DNA from: an uncultured Oribacterium sp.
GTDB lineage: Bacteria; Bacillota; Clostridia; Lachnospirales; Lachnospiraceae
Assembly: GCA_934270345.1 (NCBI GenBank)
Contig: CAKQPT010000012.1
Span: forward strand, 1-64,000
DNA length: 64,000 nt
Reading direction: 5' to 3'
Shown: in pieces, positions 1-8,374 of the stretch
Position numbering within the stretch: the first letter of the stretch is position 1
How the letters are laid out: each line of letters opens with the position of its first letter
Made by a program: the position numbers and the translations under genes
The notes under the pieces: model-generated
The model's input: the letters and a program-made list of their open reading frames with translations, nothing else
Databases searched by the model: none
Told to the model about the DNA's origin: nothing

Positions 1-114
1 TTACGTCAGACCAATCACCTTCATCATAAAGAAAGAGCAGAGACTGTAAAAGCCTCTACTCATATATTAAGAATCGGAATTTATAGAACTGTGAAAAGTA
101 AAGGTGGTAATTTT

Positions 115-630
115 GTGGTTAAATATTGTATGAATTTAAGTGATGAAAAAAAAGAAACTGCAATTAAAATTGCTTTGGAAAGTAAAGGAAATGTTCGCAA
201 GCGTAAGATAGCGGTTCCGCTTCTGATGATTTTGGGTATCGTCATTATTTTTAGTAGCATATTTTTAATTATAAATTCTCCTGCTATTTTATGGTATATC
301 TATATGGTGCTTGGAATAGTTTGTCTGCTTCTTGCGTTTAATGCAAAGTCTTTTCAAAAATTTGTATTGAAAAAAGCGGAGTTACTCTTAGATAAGTCTT
401 TTCGTACTGGAATTGTAGAGTATCATTTTGACGCTGAAGGGATAGAAACAATTTCCCAGATGGGATATAGCAAAAATTATTGGACTGCATTTAAAGAGTA
501 CGGTACTATGGGGCAGTATATATATGTTAAACGAAAAGATAATAAAATGGTTTTGATAGATAAAAATGATTTGTCTACTGGGGAGTTAGAAGAATTGACT
601 CAACTATTGTTAAATAATGTCAAAATGTAA
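115..630 (+). CDS. YcxB-like membrane protein
   Basis: Hypothetical inner-membrane protein of 171 residues. Two adjacent hydrophobic segments (IPLLMILGIV-type, then a WYIYMVLGIVCLLLAF stretch) form a hairpin, followed by a soluble C-terminal domain with the pattern of YcxB-like domains (YHFDAEGIETIS, then a YIYVKRKDNKMVLIDK strand pair). The GTG at 115 is preferred over the one at 91 because AAGGTGG lies at 101-107. The frame is open back to base 1, but nothing recognisable is encoded there. Function unknown. A terminator follows at 663. Confidence 0.6.
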   Translation: MVKYCMNLSDEKKETAIKIALESKGNVRKRKIAVPLLMILGIVIIFSSIFLIINSPAILWYIYMVLGIVCLLLAFNAKSFQKFVLKKAELLLDKSFRTGIVEYHFDAEGIETISQMGYSKNYWTAFKEYGTMGQYIYVKRKDNKMVLIDKNDLSTGELEELTQLLLNNVKM

Positions 631-662
631 ATTCCAGTTCACAACTTCATATCCCTACACAC

Positions 663-697
663 AAAGCAGTTAGTCTTTAGGATTGACTGCTTTTTTC
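663..697 (+). terminator. rho-independent terminator
   Basis: AAGCAGT pairs with ACTGCTT around a short loop, followed by six T. It ends the transcript of the YcxB-like gene. Near-identical 16-base stretches (AATTCCAGTT..AAC) lie on both sides at about 629 and 704. Confidence 0.7.
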
Positions 698-750
698 TTG
701 CCAAAATTCCAGTTTATAACACTTATATTTTCATTATGGAGGGATCGGCT

Positions 751-987
751 ATGAAATTTATCAAAACTTATCTAATAACCCTGGTCCTTAGTTATGTGTT
801 CGTATTTTTTGGCGGATGGATGCTCTTTGATTTCAGAAAGCATTATTTCCTTGCAATTGCAGCGTGTGCGTTCATGATTGCAATCATTATCTCTCTTTTT
901 TGTGCGCAGGAAGAAAAGATAGAACAGTTGCAAAAAAGAATAGAAAAGCTGGAATCTGCGGAGACACAATCACGAAATGGAAGCTGA
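751..987 (+). CDS. small two-helix membrane protein with coiled-coil tail
   Basis: 78 residues: two hydrophobic helices (about residues 5-27 and 34-52), then a charged heptad-like tail (EEKIEQLQKRIEKLES). The ATG at 751 has GGAGGG at 738-743; the in-frame ATG at 736 sits before this ribosome site and is unlikely. No family recognised. It may be co-transcribed with the larger membrane protein that begins 41 bases downstream. Confidence 0.6.
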   Translation: MKFIKTYLITLVLSYVFVFFGGWMLFDFRKHYFLAIAACAFMIAIIISLFCAQEEKIEQLQKRIEKLESAETQSRNGS

Positions 988-1028
988 TGGCTTCCGAATT
1001 GCATGATGACTTCATGGAGGTGGCGATT

Positions 1029-1964
1029 ATGAAACTGATCAGTCCGAAGACAGCATTGGCATCGTTACTGGGATGTGCTTTTGTCGCGGTGAAGCTGATT
1101 TATTTCAGAGATCTCTCGGATCTGCCGATAATCATCGTGGTTGGGTATGTATCCGTAAGAGGATTATATGTCGCATTTTCACCGGCAGCCTACGAAGAGG
1201 AAGAGCGAGAGCAGCGGCGGACAAAGCGACTGTATCGTAAGCTGTTTGGAAGGTTCGCCTACGTGGTCTGGGATGTACCGATAGCGATGTTTTTGCTTGC
1301 AGGGCTTCTGGCGATGTTTTGCCCGTGGACGGATGCTCTTCGCGCGGTTTTGATCACTCTTTTAACGCTTGCGTCTATATACGCCATCTACTTCGGCTGG
1401 TATGTTTTATCAAACAAGCGGACGTATATCGAAGACAAAGATTCAGAGAACGGCGAGTTACGTGTTGAAGAAGAAAATGCCTGGAAGATGGTGAGCCGCG
1501 TGCACAGCATTGTACTGGTACTGCTGATTGTGCTGGGCGGTTTATATCTGTACTTCGGTGCTCCGTATATTTATTTAAATAATAGGAAGCTGAAAACGAC
1601 CATCACATCACTGGATTGCGACAGCGCTGTTCTGGAGGACATCGTGCCTTTTGAATGGACGATGGTATATACCTTTGGACCATATACGTCAAAAGACTGT
1701 ATGAAGCGAATCGTGGGTGCACAGAGCTCGGCGTTAAGGGAAAGCATCAGCGAAGGAATGATCGATGTCGTATTTACCGACAGAGGAAGAGTGGTGGCCA
1801 GTGTCTGCGCATATCCTGAAAATCTGGGATACGATTTAAAGATTGCCGGTGAAAAGGCGACGTATCCGGGCGGAGGCTGCACTTATCTGGAATATGGTGA
1901 TCAGGCAGTGTTTAAAGTCACGAAGGAAGATGGCTTGGTGAGGCTCTATACGCGTGTTGAGTGA
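1029..1964 (+). CDS. hypothetical multi-pass membrane protein
   Basis: 311 residues with about five hydrophobic helices in the first two thirds, a positively charged linker (REQRRTKRLYRKLFGR) and an extracytoplasmic C-terminal domain of about 120 residues after the last helix (VLVLLIVLGGLYLYFG). The ATG at 1029 is chosen because GGAGG lies at 1016-1020; the frame is open upstream only by overlap with the preceding gene. No known family recognised. An inverted repeat follows directly. Confidence 0.6.
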   Translation: MKLISPKTALASLLGCAFVAVKLIYFRDLSDLPIIIVVGYVSVRGLYVAFSPAAYEEEEREQRRTKRLYRKLFGRFAYVVWDVPIAMFLLAGLLAMFCPWTDALRAVLITLLTLASIYAIYFGWYVLSNKRTYIEDKDSENGELRVEEENAWKMVSRVHSIVLVLLIVLGGLYLYFGAPYIYLNNRKLKTTITSLDCDSAVLEDIVPFEWTMVYTFGPYTSKDCMKRIVGAQSSALRESISEGMIDVVFTDRGRVVASVCAYPENLGYDLKIAGEKATYPGGGCTYLEYGDQAVFKVTKEDGLVRLYTRVE

Positions 1965-1971
1965 TAAAATA

Positions 1972-1998
1972 AACAACACGCAAAAAATGCGTGTTGTT
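1972..1998. repeat. perfect inverted repeat after membrane-protein gene
   Basis: AACAACACGC / GCGTGTTGTT arms of 10 bases around a 7-base AT loop. The position suggests a transcript-end hairpin, but no T tract follows, so it is not called a standard terminator. Confidence 0.5.
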
Positions 1999-2105
1999 AG
2001 AGTGAAACAGTCAGTTGCATTTTTTCTTTAGATGTGATTCTGGTTGTTAGATACAGAGTGAATTCACAAAGAAGTATAGCTCTTAGAAAATGGGCAATTA
2101 GATGA

Positions 2106-2204
2106 TGCAGTTGTCGCAAACTTTGCGATAACTGCATTGCTGAATTGAACCCGGAAGAGAAAGATGTAATGGTGAAGCTTGTGATGAATTTGCTGAATTT
2201 ATAA
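2106..2204 (+). pseudogene. possible remnant of a regulator C-terminus
   Basis: The roughly 570-base gap before the acetyltransferase has no intact gene. One frame here reads CDNCIAELNPEEKDVMVKLV and ends NLLNL-stop, with a stop just upstream and no start. This resembles the helical tail of small DNA-binding regulators, so it may be decayed coding DNA. The rest of the gap is AT-rich and shows nothing recognisable. Confidence 0.3.
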
Positions 2205-2532
2205 CGATTATGGGGTAGAAGTGGATGGCTTATAGATATGTGGGATGACTTCTAAAACGTACAAAACCCCAGGGTGATTTTCAAACATTTGCAAAGAGAA
2301 AGAGAGCAGGATTTGATTCCCTGCTCTCTATTTTTATGGTTATTCATTATGTGCTAGGGCGTGGTATTCATCCGATGAAACGCATTTGGCAAGTTCCCGT
2401 CATATTAAAAGTAAGACTTAATAAAAAAGGACGAAAACCGACCGGATTCCTATATTTTGTGTTTGATTCCGGGATGGTAGAATTGAGATAGAAAAGCAGG
2501 AAGAGAGAATCGGAATTTTTAGGAGTAAAGAC

Positions 2533-3069
2533 ATGACTACTATTGTGCAGTTGCGCCCCCTTGAACACAGTGATAGAGAGCAATTTATTTTAGACAATCA
2601 GGAAGCCTTCAATTACGGTGCCCTGGAAGAATTTGGCCTTAGAGATAATCATTTTGAGGAAGAAGGACAGATTATATCACGAGAAACGATTGAGCAGTCC
2701 ATTGACGATGGTGAAGCTTACCGCATCGTACTCGATGGCAAAAAAGTAGGCGGTGTTGTGATTAAAGTCGAGGGCGAAAAAGGTGATCTCGATCTTCTTT
2801 TTGTTTCTCCGGCTGTCCATAGCAAAGGCATCGGATATGCCGCTTGGTGCGCTGTCGAAAAACTACATCCGGAAGTGAACGTGTGGGAAACGGTAACACC
2901 GTATTTTGAAAAGAGAAATATTCATTTTTATGTTAATCGTTGCGGCTTTCACATTGTGGAGTTTTTTAACAAATATCATCCAGATCCAAATGATCCGGAA
3001 ATGTGTGCCGAAGAACTGGACGAGCAGTTCCCGGACGGAATGTTCCGGTTTGAAAAGGTCATTCGGTAA
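2533..3069 (+). CDS. GNAT family N-acetyltransferase
   Basis: 178 residues. It transfers an acetyl group from acetyl-CoA to an unknown amine. The fold is visible as the N-terminal LRPLEHSDREQF, the acceptor-strand core GGVVIKVEGEKGDLDLLFVS and the CoA loop VHSKGIGYAAW (the Q/RxxGxG/A-type motif), then the C-terminal strand NIHFYVNRCGFHIVEFF. AGGAG at 2521-2525 fixes the ATG. Substrate cannot be inferred. Confidence 0.85.
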   Translation: MTTIVQLRPLEHSDREQFILDNQEAFNYGALEEFGLRDNHFEEEGQIISRETIEQSIDDGEAYRIVLDGKKVGGVVIKVEGEKGDLDLLFVSPAVHSKGIGYAAWCAVEKLHPEVNVWETVTPYFEKRNIHFYVNRCGFHIVEFFNKYHPDPNDPEMCAEELDEQFPDGMFRFEKVIR

Positions 3070-3191
3070 CTTCCAGTTTGTCGATGCCAAAAGGACAAGT
3101 TATTGTATAGCGTTGCCTCGCTTTTCGTGATTGTTGTCTGTTTTGTGCTTAGAGTAATCATACGACGCAGGATGAAGAAGGAGTGAGCTAT

Positions 3192-3554
3192 ATGTTTACG
3201 CTATTTGAGTTTATGTTTCCGATGATGGTTTTCGGCATGATCATCTTCCAGTTTGTGACAGGAATCGGAACATGGCATAAAAACAATCAGTCACCGCGTT
3301 TGTCGGTGAGTGCAACGATCGTCGCAAAGCGTGAAAATATCACACATCATAGCCATGCAAATGCGGGTGACCTGTCTGGGGCGCATGGCTTCCATTCGAC
3401 TTCAAGTACCAGCGACTATGTCACGTTTCAGGTAGAGAGCGGTGACCGGATAGAACTACAGGTTTCAGGAAGAGAATATGGAATGCTGGCGGAAGGAGAC
3501 ACTGGGAAACTTATGTTTCAGGGGACGAGATACTTGTCATTTGAGCGCGCGTGA
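3192..3554 (+). CDS. DUF2500-like membrane-anchored protein
   Basis: 120 residues: one N-terminal membrane helix (FMFPMMVFGMIIFQFV), then a beta-rich domain with the DUF2500 layout (SATIVAKRENI ... YVTFQVESGDRIELQVSGREYGMLAEGDTGKLMFQGTRYL). GAAGGAG at about 3177-3183 points to ATG 3192. Function of the family is unknown. It is followed 16 bases later by a lipoprotein gene, likely the same transcript. Confidence 0.7.
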   Translation: MFTLFEFMFPMMVFGMIIFQFVTGIGTWHKNNQSPRLSVSATIVAKRENITHHSHANAGDLSGAHGFHSTSSTSDYVTFQVESGDRIELQVSGREYGMLAEGDTGKLMFQGTRYLSFERA

Positions 3555-3570
3555 TTCTGGAGGTGATGAC

Positions 3571-4137
3571 ATGAAAAAACGATTTATAACGTTCGGACTT
3601 GTCTGCCTGTTTATGACTGGCTGCCAGGCTGCTCACGAGACGATACCGGAAACAACTATGATTGCTCCTGCAGATTCTGTACATGAAGAAACAGAGACAC
3701 ATAACAAAGAACGTGCAGAAGATGCATCGATAGAGGAGCTGAAAGTCGGTTGTTCAAAAGGAAATCCAGAGGGTGTAGCACTCTATTCGTCGTGTCCGTT
3801 TACGTATGAAGATACAGACTGGAAACTTCAGACACTTGTGCAGGAGGACATGCTTATCGACGGAGAGCTGGCGATGGATGACCGGAATCGTTTCCTGATA
3901 CAGGCTGTTTCCGGCGATGATTCCTACATCTTTTTGGATGAAATGATTCAACTCGGGGTACCTGAGGCAGACATATGGGTGGATGAACAGGACAAACTGC
4001 ATATCGTACTTCGGGATGTACGAACAGCCAGATACAGAGTGATAGATTTTGTTTTTAATCCTGCAGAAAAGGAATTCATCGGCACGGATGTCCTGGATGG
4101 TGAAGGGGGTAATTATATCGGGACGACAAGAAAGTGA
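3571..4137 (+). CDS. hypothetical lipoprotein
   Basis: 188 residues with a lipoprotein signal peptide: MKKRF, a hydrophobic core and the lipobox-like FMTGC, so Cys16 would be lipidated and the mature protein tethered outside the membrane. A low-complexity Thr/Glu-rich linker follows, then a globular domain with no recognised family. GGAGGTGATGAC precedes ATG 3571; the longer frame from 3478 only overlaps the upstream gene. Confidence 0.7.
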   Translation: MKKRFITFGLVCLFMTGCQAAHETIPETTMIAPADSVHEETETHNKERAEDASIEELKVGCSKGNPEGVALYSSCPFTYEDTDWKLQTLVQEDMLIDGELAMDDRNRFLIQAVSGDDSYIFLDEMIQLGVPEADIWVDEQDKLHIVLRDVRTARYRVIDFVFNPAEKEFIGTDVLDGEGGNYIGTTRK

Positions 4138-4236
4138 GCGATTTCAAAAACAGACTTCTATCGGTTTTTCCGACAAAAGTTCGAGAGGAAGAAAAAGCAA
4201 AGATAGGCAACCTTGATATTCAAACAAGAATGTTTT

Positions 4237-5085
4237 TCACTGCTCGAGCATCGCCAGAAATGCCTGGACTTCCACTGGTATCCGGCCTTTTCTCCACGCC
4301 AGCAGAATCTCCGTTGTGAGATCGGCGTCTTCGATTCGATAAGCTTTCAGATTTCTGGAGAATTCCAGCATGCTTGCCGGAAGAATGGCGATTCCGAGCC
4401 CTTTTTCTGCCAGAATCAGCGCTGTTCGTGCATCTTCACAGGAGCAGTAGAAGTCCTGCGCTACGCCTGCTTTTTCAAATACGGTTAACATGTATTTGTA
4501 GTAGCGATGTGAGAGGATCAGGGGCTGCTCCATAAGTTCCTGAACACATACGGAAGCCTTTTCCTGGAGTGACGGATAATCAGGACTGGCTATCGCCATC
4601 AGTTCTTCTTTCGCAAGAGATCGGGTCTCACAGCCATTTAATGCGATCGGCGTCCGTAGTGTGGTCACATCGATCTGCTGGTTTTCCAGATGATCTTTTA
4701 AAGCAAATGAGGAACCTTCGTGCACATCGAAATGAATCTGCGGGTAAAGCCGTGAAAACTGTAGTAAATAGTCTGACATCATCGGAACGGTAGATGGCGT
4801 CATTCCGATATGTAGTGTCGCTGCCTGACTTGACTTTATAACTTCGCTCTTCGTTAAATCGGTAAGCGTCAATATTTTTCCTGCCTGTTCATAGAGCGTC
4901 TTCCCTGCTTCTGTCAGCGAGATCTTCTTGGTTCCACGCAGGAATAAAGATACCTGCAGTTCTTCCTCCAGCATCTTGATCTGATAGCTTAATGGTGGCT
5001 GCGTCATGTGCAGCGCCCGGGCCGCACCACTGATGCTTCCGGCTTCTACAATCGCCCGAAAATACTCCAGCTGTTTAATTTCCAT
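4237..5085 (-). CDS. LysR family transcriptional regulator
   Basis: 282 residues. An N-terminal winged helix-turn-helix (MEIKQLEYFRAIVEAGSISG ... LHMTQPPLSYQIKMLEEEL) is followed by a periplasmic-binding-protein-like effector domain (about residues 90-280). It is divergent from the MATE transporter across about 115 bp, the usual arrangement for a LysR protein controlling its neighbour; the ligand is unknown. The upstream AT-rich gap contains AATAATT repeats that could be its operator. Confidence 0.9.
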   Translation of the reverse strand: MEIKQLEYFRAIVEAGSISGAARALHMTQPPLSYQIKMLEEELQVSLFLRGTKKISLTEAGKTLYEQAGKILTLTDLTKSEVIKSSQAATLHIGMTPSTVPMMSDYLLQFSRLYPQIHFDVHEGSSFALKDHLENQQIDVTTLRTPIALNGCETRSLAKEELMAIASPDYPSLQEKASVCVQELMEQPLILSHRYYKYMLTVFEKAGVAQDFYCSCEDARTALILAEKGLGIAILPASMLEFSRNLKAYRIEDADLTTEILLAWRKGRIPVEVQAFLAMLEQ

Positions 5086-5138
5086 TTACGTCCTCCTGAC
5101 TATATAATAATTATTCTATTATAATACAAAATAAATAA

Positions 5139-5167
5139 TTCGAATATAACTCGATGCTTGTTATACT
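5139..5167 (+). promoter_or_regulatory. likely promoter of the MATE gene
   Basis: TTCGAA, 17-base spacer, TATACT, lying inside the divergent LysR-MATE gap next to AATAATT-type inverted repeats. The poor -35 fits activation by the LysR protein. Confidence 0.4.
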
Positions 5168-5200
5168 TGAAAACAAAAAAGAAAAGCAGAGAGAGCTTAG

Positions 5201-6577
5201 ATGAAACGTATTGATTTTGAACATGGAACCGTAACCGTAAATATTCTCGGAGCAGCACTTCCGATGCTCGTCGCCCAGATTTTAAACTTATTATACAATG
5301 TCGTAGATCGTATCTACATTGCCCGTATCCCGGGTGAGGGAACGGCAGCGCTTGGCGGTGTCGGCCTGTGCTTTCCGCTGATCGTCATCATCACGGCATT
5401 TTCGAACCTGTTCGGAAGTGGTGGTGCGCCGCTTTTCGCCATCGAGCGGGGAAAGCACGATTCGAAAAAAGCTGCCAGCATCATGAGCACGTCCTATACG
5501 ATGCTCTGTTTCAGCGCGCTGATTCTGATGGTGATCGGATGGCTGTTTGCCCGGCCGCTTCTGACAGCGTTCGGTGCTTCGGAGAATGCACTGCGCTACG
5601 CCTGGCCGTACCTGATGATTTACCTGATCGGTACCCTGCCTTCGATGATTTCGGTAGGGATGAATCCGTTCATTAATGCACAGGGATACGCGGTGATGGG
5701 CATGGCTTCCGTCGCCATCGGCGCGCTGACCAACCTGCTGCTGGATCCGCTGTTTATCTTTGTGTTCGGGTTCGGCGTTCGTGGCGCGGCCATCGCGACC
5801 GTCATTTCACAGTGCCTTTCCGCGATCTGTGTACTGTATTTCCTCAGTCGAAAGGCAGAACTGAAGATTCATTTTCTTCGTAGAGAAGAGTGGGGGAGAG
5901 CGCTTGTATATGCTAGAGACATCGTCAGCCTGGGAACCGCCGGCTTCATCATGCAGCTGACGAACAGTCTCGTGACCATCTGCTGTAACAGTGTGCTTTC
6001 GATTACGGGTGGAGATATCTACATCTCTGTCATGACGATCATTTCCAGTGTCCGCCAGCTGGTGGAGACGCCAATCCATGCCATCACAGAAGGCTCGTCC
6101 CCGATTCTCAGCTATAATTACGGCGCGCGACGTCCGGAACGTGTGAAGAAGGCCGGCGTAGTCATGAGTGTGATGATTCTTGCATACACGGCGGTGATGT
6201 GGAGCCTCATCATTCTGATGCCGAAAACACTGATCTCGGTGTTCAGTACCGATGCCGAGCTGACCCGGGATGCCATCCCTGCGCTGAAGAAGTATTTTTC
6301 TGCCTTCATTTTTATGGATCTCCAGTATATGGGCCAGGTGGTATTAAGATCACTGAATAAAAGGAAGCAGACCATTTTCTTCTCTCTGCTGCGAAAGGTA
6401 TTCATCGTTGTACCGTTGACCTACCTGATGCCTTATGCGTTTCATATGGGTACCGACGGCGTTTTCCTCGCAGAGCCGGTCTCGAATGTGATCGGCGGAA
6501 GCCTGTGCTTCGTCGCCATGCTGTGTATCGTCCTGCCGGAATTAAAGCGAATGGAAAAGGAAAATAAAGCGCGCTGA
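5201..6577 (+). CDS. MATE family efflux transporter
   Basis: 458 residues with twelve predicted membrane helices in two homologous halves. The first-half signature is LGAALPMLVAQILNLLYNVVDRIYIARIPGEGTAALGGVG (given in parts: positions about 10-50) and the second half begins at GTAGFIMQLTNSLVTICCN. Such proteins export cationic or drug-like compounds by Na+ or H+ antiport. Start ATG has GAGAG upstream. The divergent LysR gene probably regulates it. Confidence 0.9.
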   Translation: MKRIDFEHGTVTVNILGAALPMLVAQILNLLYNVVDRIYIARIPGEGTAALGGVGLCFPLIVIITAFSNLFGSGGAPLFAIERGKHDSKKAASIMSTSYTMLCFSALILMVIGWLFARPLLTAFGASENALRYAWPYLMIYLIGTLPSMISVGMNPFINAQGYAVMGMASVAIGALTNLLLDPLFIFVFGFGVRGAAIATVISQCLSAICVLYFLSRKAELKIHFLRREEWGRALVYARDIVSLGTAGFIMQLTNSLVTICCNSVLSITGGDIYISVMTIISSVRQLVETPIHAITEGSSPILSYNYGARRPERVKKAGVVMSVMILAYTAVMWSLIILMPKTLISVFSTDAELTRDAIPALKKYFSAFIFMDLQYMGQVVLRSLNKRKQTIFFSLLRKVFIVVPLTYLMPYAFHMGTDGVFLAEPVSNVIGGSLCFVAMLCIVLPELKRMEKENKAR

Positions 6578-6669
6578 TGCCCTGTTGCGCAGCGTTCCCT
6601 CCCACGACGGATGTATACCGGAAACTGCCGTGGGCCAATGCTGGCCGCGGTCAACAGGCGCATCCCTTC

Positions 6670-6698
6670 TTGCATTCCGCTGATCGATACTTTATAAT
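6670..6698 (+). promoter_or_regulatory. tRNA-Leu promoter
   Basis: TTGCAT at 6670-6675, a 17-base spacer and a perfect TATAAT at 6693-6698, placing the transcript start just before the tRNA at 6712. Confidence 0.75.
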
Positions 6699-6711
6699 GC
6701 ATTGAGTGCAG

Positions 6712-6792
6712 GCGGCTTTGGCGGAATTGGCAGACGCGCAGGATTTAGGTTCCTGTATCTCTGATGTGCGGGTTCAAGTCCCGTGAGCCGCA
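6712..6792 (+). tRNA. tRNA-Leu (anticodon UAG)
   Basis: GCGGCTT acceptor pairs with GAGCCGC; the D-arm has the Leu-type GGCGGAATTGGCAGACGC; the anticodon stem CAGGA/TCCTG encloses loop TTTAGGT (anticodon TAG); a long variable arm follows, then GGGTTCAAGTCCC as the T-arm. CCA is not encoded. A terminator follows immediately. Confidence 0.95.
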
Positions 6793-6800
6793 CGATCATA

Positions 6801-6842
6801 AACGATGTTTTTTGGAGTCCTTCGAAAAAACATCGTTTTTTA
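6801..6842 (+). terminator. terminator of tRNA-Leu
   Basis: AACGATGTTTTTT pairs perfectly with AAAAAACATCGTT, followed by T-rich sequence. Confidence 0.85.
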
Positions 6843-6962
6843 TTGCCTCGATTTTCGGGCAGATGTTTTTTTCTGTCTATCGGAGATATGAGAAGAATAT
6901 GGTATAATGAAACAACAAGGCGGGCCGGTTTTCGTGACCTGCGGATTTTGAAAGGATAGTAC

Positions 6963-7391
6963 ATGAATATAGAAAATACAGATTTGAAAAGTCTGATCGA
7001 GAAGGCGCTGGATATGCGGAACTACAGCTACGTTCCGTACTCCCATTTTCATGTGGGCGTCGCGCTGCTCGCAAAAAACGGAAAGGTATACGGTGGCTGC
7101 AACATCGAGAACGCGAGCTATGGCGTGTCGAACTGTGCCGAGCGTACGGCGCTGTTTCATGCCGTCAGCGAGGGCGTGAAGGAGTTCGACTGCATCGTGA
7201 TCACCGGCGGCCCGGAGGAGGGCGAGCTGCAGTTCTGCGCACCGTGTGGCATCTGCCGCCAGGCACTGCGCGAGTTCTGTGATCCGAAGAGCTTCGAGAT
7301 CATCCTCGCGAAGTCGACGGAGGACTACCGAACCTACACGCTCGAGCAGTTGCTCCCGGAAAGCTTCGGACCTGAAAACCTGATCAATTAA
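6963..7391 (+). CDS. cdd: cytidine deaminase
   Basis: 142 residues, the usual size of the homotetrameric enzyme that deaminates cytidine and deoxycytidine to uridine forms. The zinc site is visible as the catalytic NCAERTALFHAV (Cys, Glu) plus CAPCGICRQAL; substrate-binding NIENASYG is present. A -10 TATAAT lies at 6903-6908 with a weak -35, and AAAGGA precedes the ATG. It leads a salvage group with deoD and udp. The last codons run into a tandem repeat. Confidence 0.95.
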   Translation: MNIENTDLKSLIEKALDMRNYSYVPYSHFHVGVALLAKNGKVYGGCNIENASYGVSNCAERTALFHAVSEGVKEFDCIVITGGPEEGELQFCAPCGICRQALREFCDPKSFEIILAKSTEDYRTYTLEQLLPESFGPENLIN

Positions 7392-7445
7392 AAAATTTGA
7401 TTAAATAAAAAATCTGATCAATTAAAAACCTGATCAATAAAATTT
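7380..7445. repeat. four tandem 16-17 bp repeats between cdd and deoD
   Basis: Four consecutive units begin at 7380, 7397, 7414 and 7430 with consensus CTGATCAATTAAAAA(A)T. The first contains the last two sense codons (Ile-Asn) and stop of cdd; the second is degenerate (TTGATTAAATAAAAAAT). The array fills the intergenic region up to the deoD ribosome site. Confidence 0.85.
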
Positions 7446-7470
7446 CAACATAATCGAAAGGAGAATCACT

Positions 7471-8172
7471 ATGTCTACACCTCACAACAAAGCAGCACTT
7501 GGCGATATCGCGAAAACCGTTCTGATGCCGGGCGATCCGCTCCGCGCGAAGTATATCGCAGAAACCTACCTCGAGAATCCGGTCTGCTTCAACACGGTTC
7601 GAAACATGCTGGGCTACACCGGAACCTATAACGGAAAGAAGATCTCTGTCATGGGCAGCGGTATGGGCATGCCGTCCATCGGAATCTATTCCTACGAGCT
7701 GTTCCATACCTATGACGTCGATAACATCATCCGTATCGGTTCCGCCGGTGCCATCCAGCCGGAGGTAAATCTGAAGGATGTCATCATCGGCATGGGTGCC
7801 TGCACGGATTCGAACTATGGAAAGCAGTTCGAGGTTCCGGGTACCTTCTCCGCGATCGCAGATTATGGCCTCCTCAAGAAGGCAGTGGATGCGGCAGAGA
7901 AGCTCGGGGTCAATGTCAAGGTCGGAAACATCCTCTCTTCGGATATCTTCTACGATGCCCGCGCAGATGTGAATCAGCGCTGGGCGCGCATGGGAATCAT
8001 GGCCGTGGAGATGGAGGCAGCCGCACTTTACATGAATGCAGCGTATGCACATAAGCACGCTCTCTGCCTGCTGACGGTTTCCGATCAGCTGCTTCGCGGC
8101 GAGGCCCTGAGCCCGGATGAGCGTCAGGTCGGCTTCGACCAGATGATGCGCGTGGCGCTGGAACTCGCCTGA
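7471..8172 (+). CDS. deoD: purine-nucleoside phosphorylase, DeoD type
   Basis: 233 residues, the size of hexameric DeoD enzymes that cleave purine (deoxy)nucleosides with phosphate to base and (deoxy)ribose 1-phosphate. It opens STPHNKAALGDIAKTVLMPG and has the phosphate loop MPGDPLRAKYIAE, RIGSAGAIQPEV and the ribose/base motif VEMEAAALY followed by LTVSDQLLRGE. AAAGGAGA precedes the start. An inverted repeat follows. Confidence 0.95.
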   Translation: MSTPHNKAALGDIAKTVLMPGDPLRAKYIAETYLENPVCFNTVRNMLGYTGTYNGKKISVMGSGMGMPSIGIYSYELFHTYDVDNIIRIGSAGAIQPEVNLKDVIIGMGACTDSNYGKQFEVPGTFSAIADYGLLKKAVDAAEKLGVNVKVGNILSSDIFYDARADVNQRWARMGIMAVEMEAAALYMNAAYAHKHALCLLTVSDQLLRGEALSPDERQVGFDQMMRVALELA

Positions 8173-8196
8173 CTACAGGCAGAATAGTGATGGGTC

Positions 8197-8222
8197 GATT
8201 TCCGGGTGCATGCCCGGAAATC
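8197..8222 (+). repeat. hairpin after deoD
   Basis: GATTTCCGGG and CCCGGAAATC form a perfect 10-bp stem with loop TGCATG. There is no T tract, so it may be a transcript-end or mRNA-stabilising hairpin rather than a terminator. Confidence 0.6.
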
Positions 8223-8252
8223 TGACGTTTATCATGAAATCGAATTATTTGA

Positions 8253-8374
8253 ATTTCCGGAGGAACAAGCTAAAAGTGTAGTTGTTCATTCGGAAATCTG
8301 TGGTGACGTATCCCGGGCGGGTGGGTCCGACGTAGAGCGGTCAGCATTGGCCCGGGATCGTAGAGGATAGAAGT
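8253..8374 (+). promoter_or_regulatory. structured leader upstream of udp
   Basis: Two strong helices can form in the leader: ATTTCCG (8253) plus AACAA (8264) with TTGTT (8282) plus CGGAAAT (8291), then TCCCGGGC (8311) with GCCCGGGA (8350), ending 17 bases before the udp start. No known riboswitch class is recognised. Confidence 0.4.

Noticed and set aside
1972..1998. Rho-independent terminator
   Set aside because: The inverted repeat is perfect but no T run follows, so it is listed only as a repeat.
4134..4319. 61-codon plus-strand frame between lipoprotein and LysR genes
   Set aside because: It overlaps the LysR gene, lacks a ribosome site and has no pattern.
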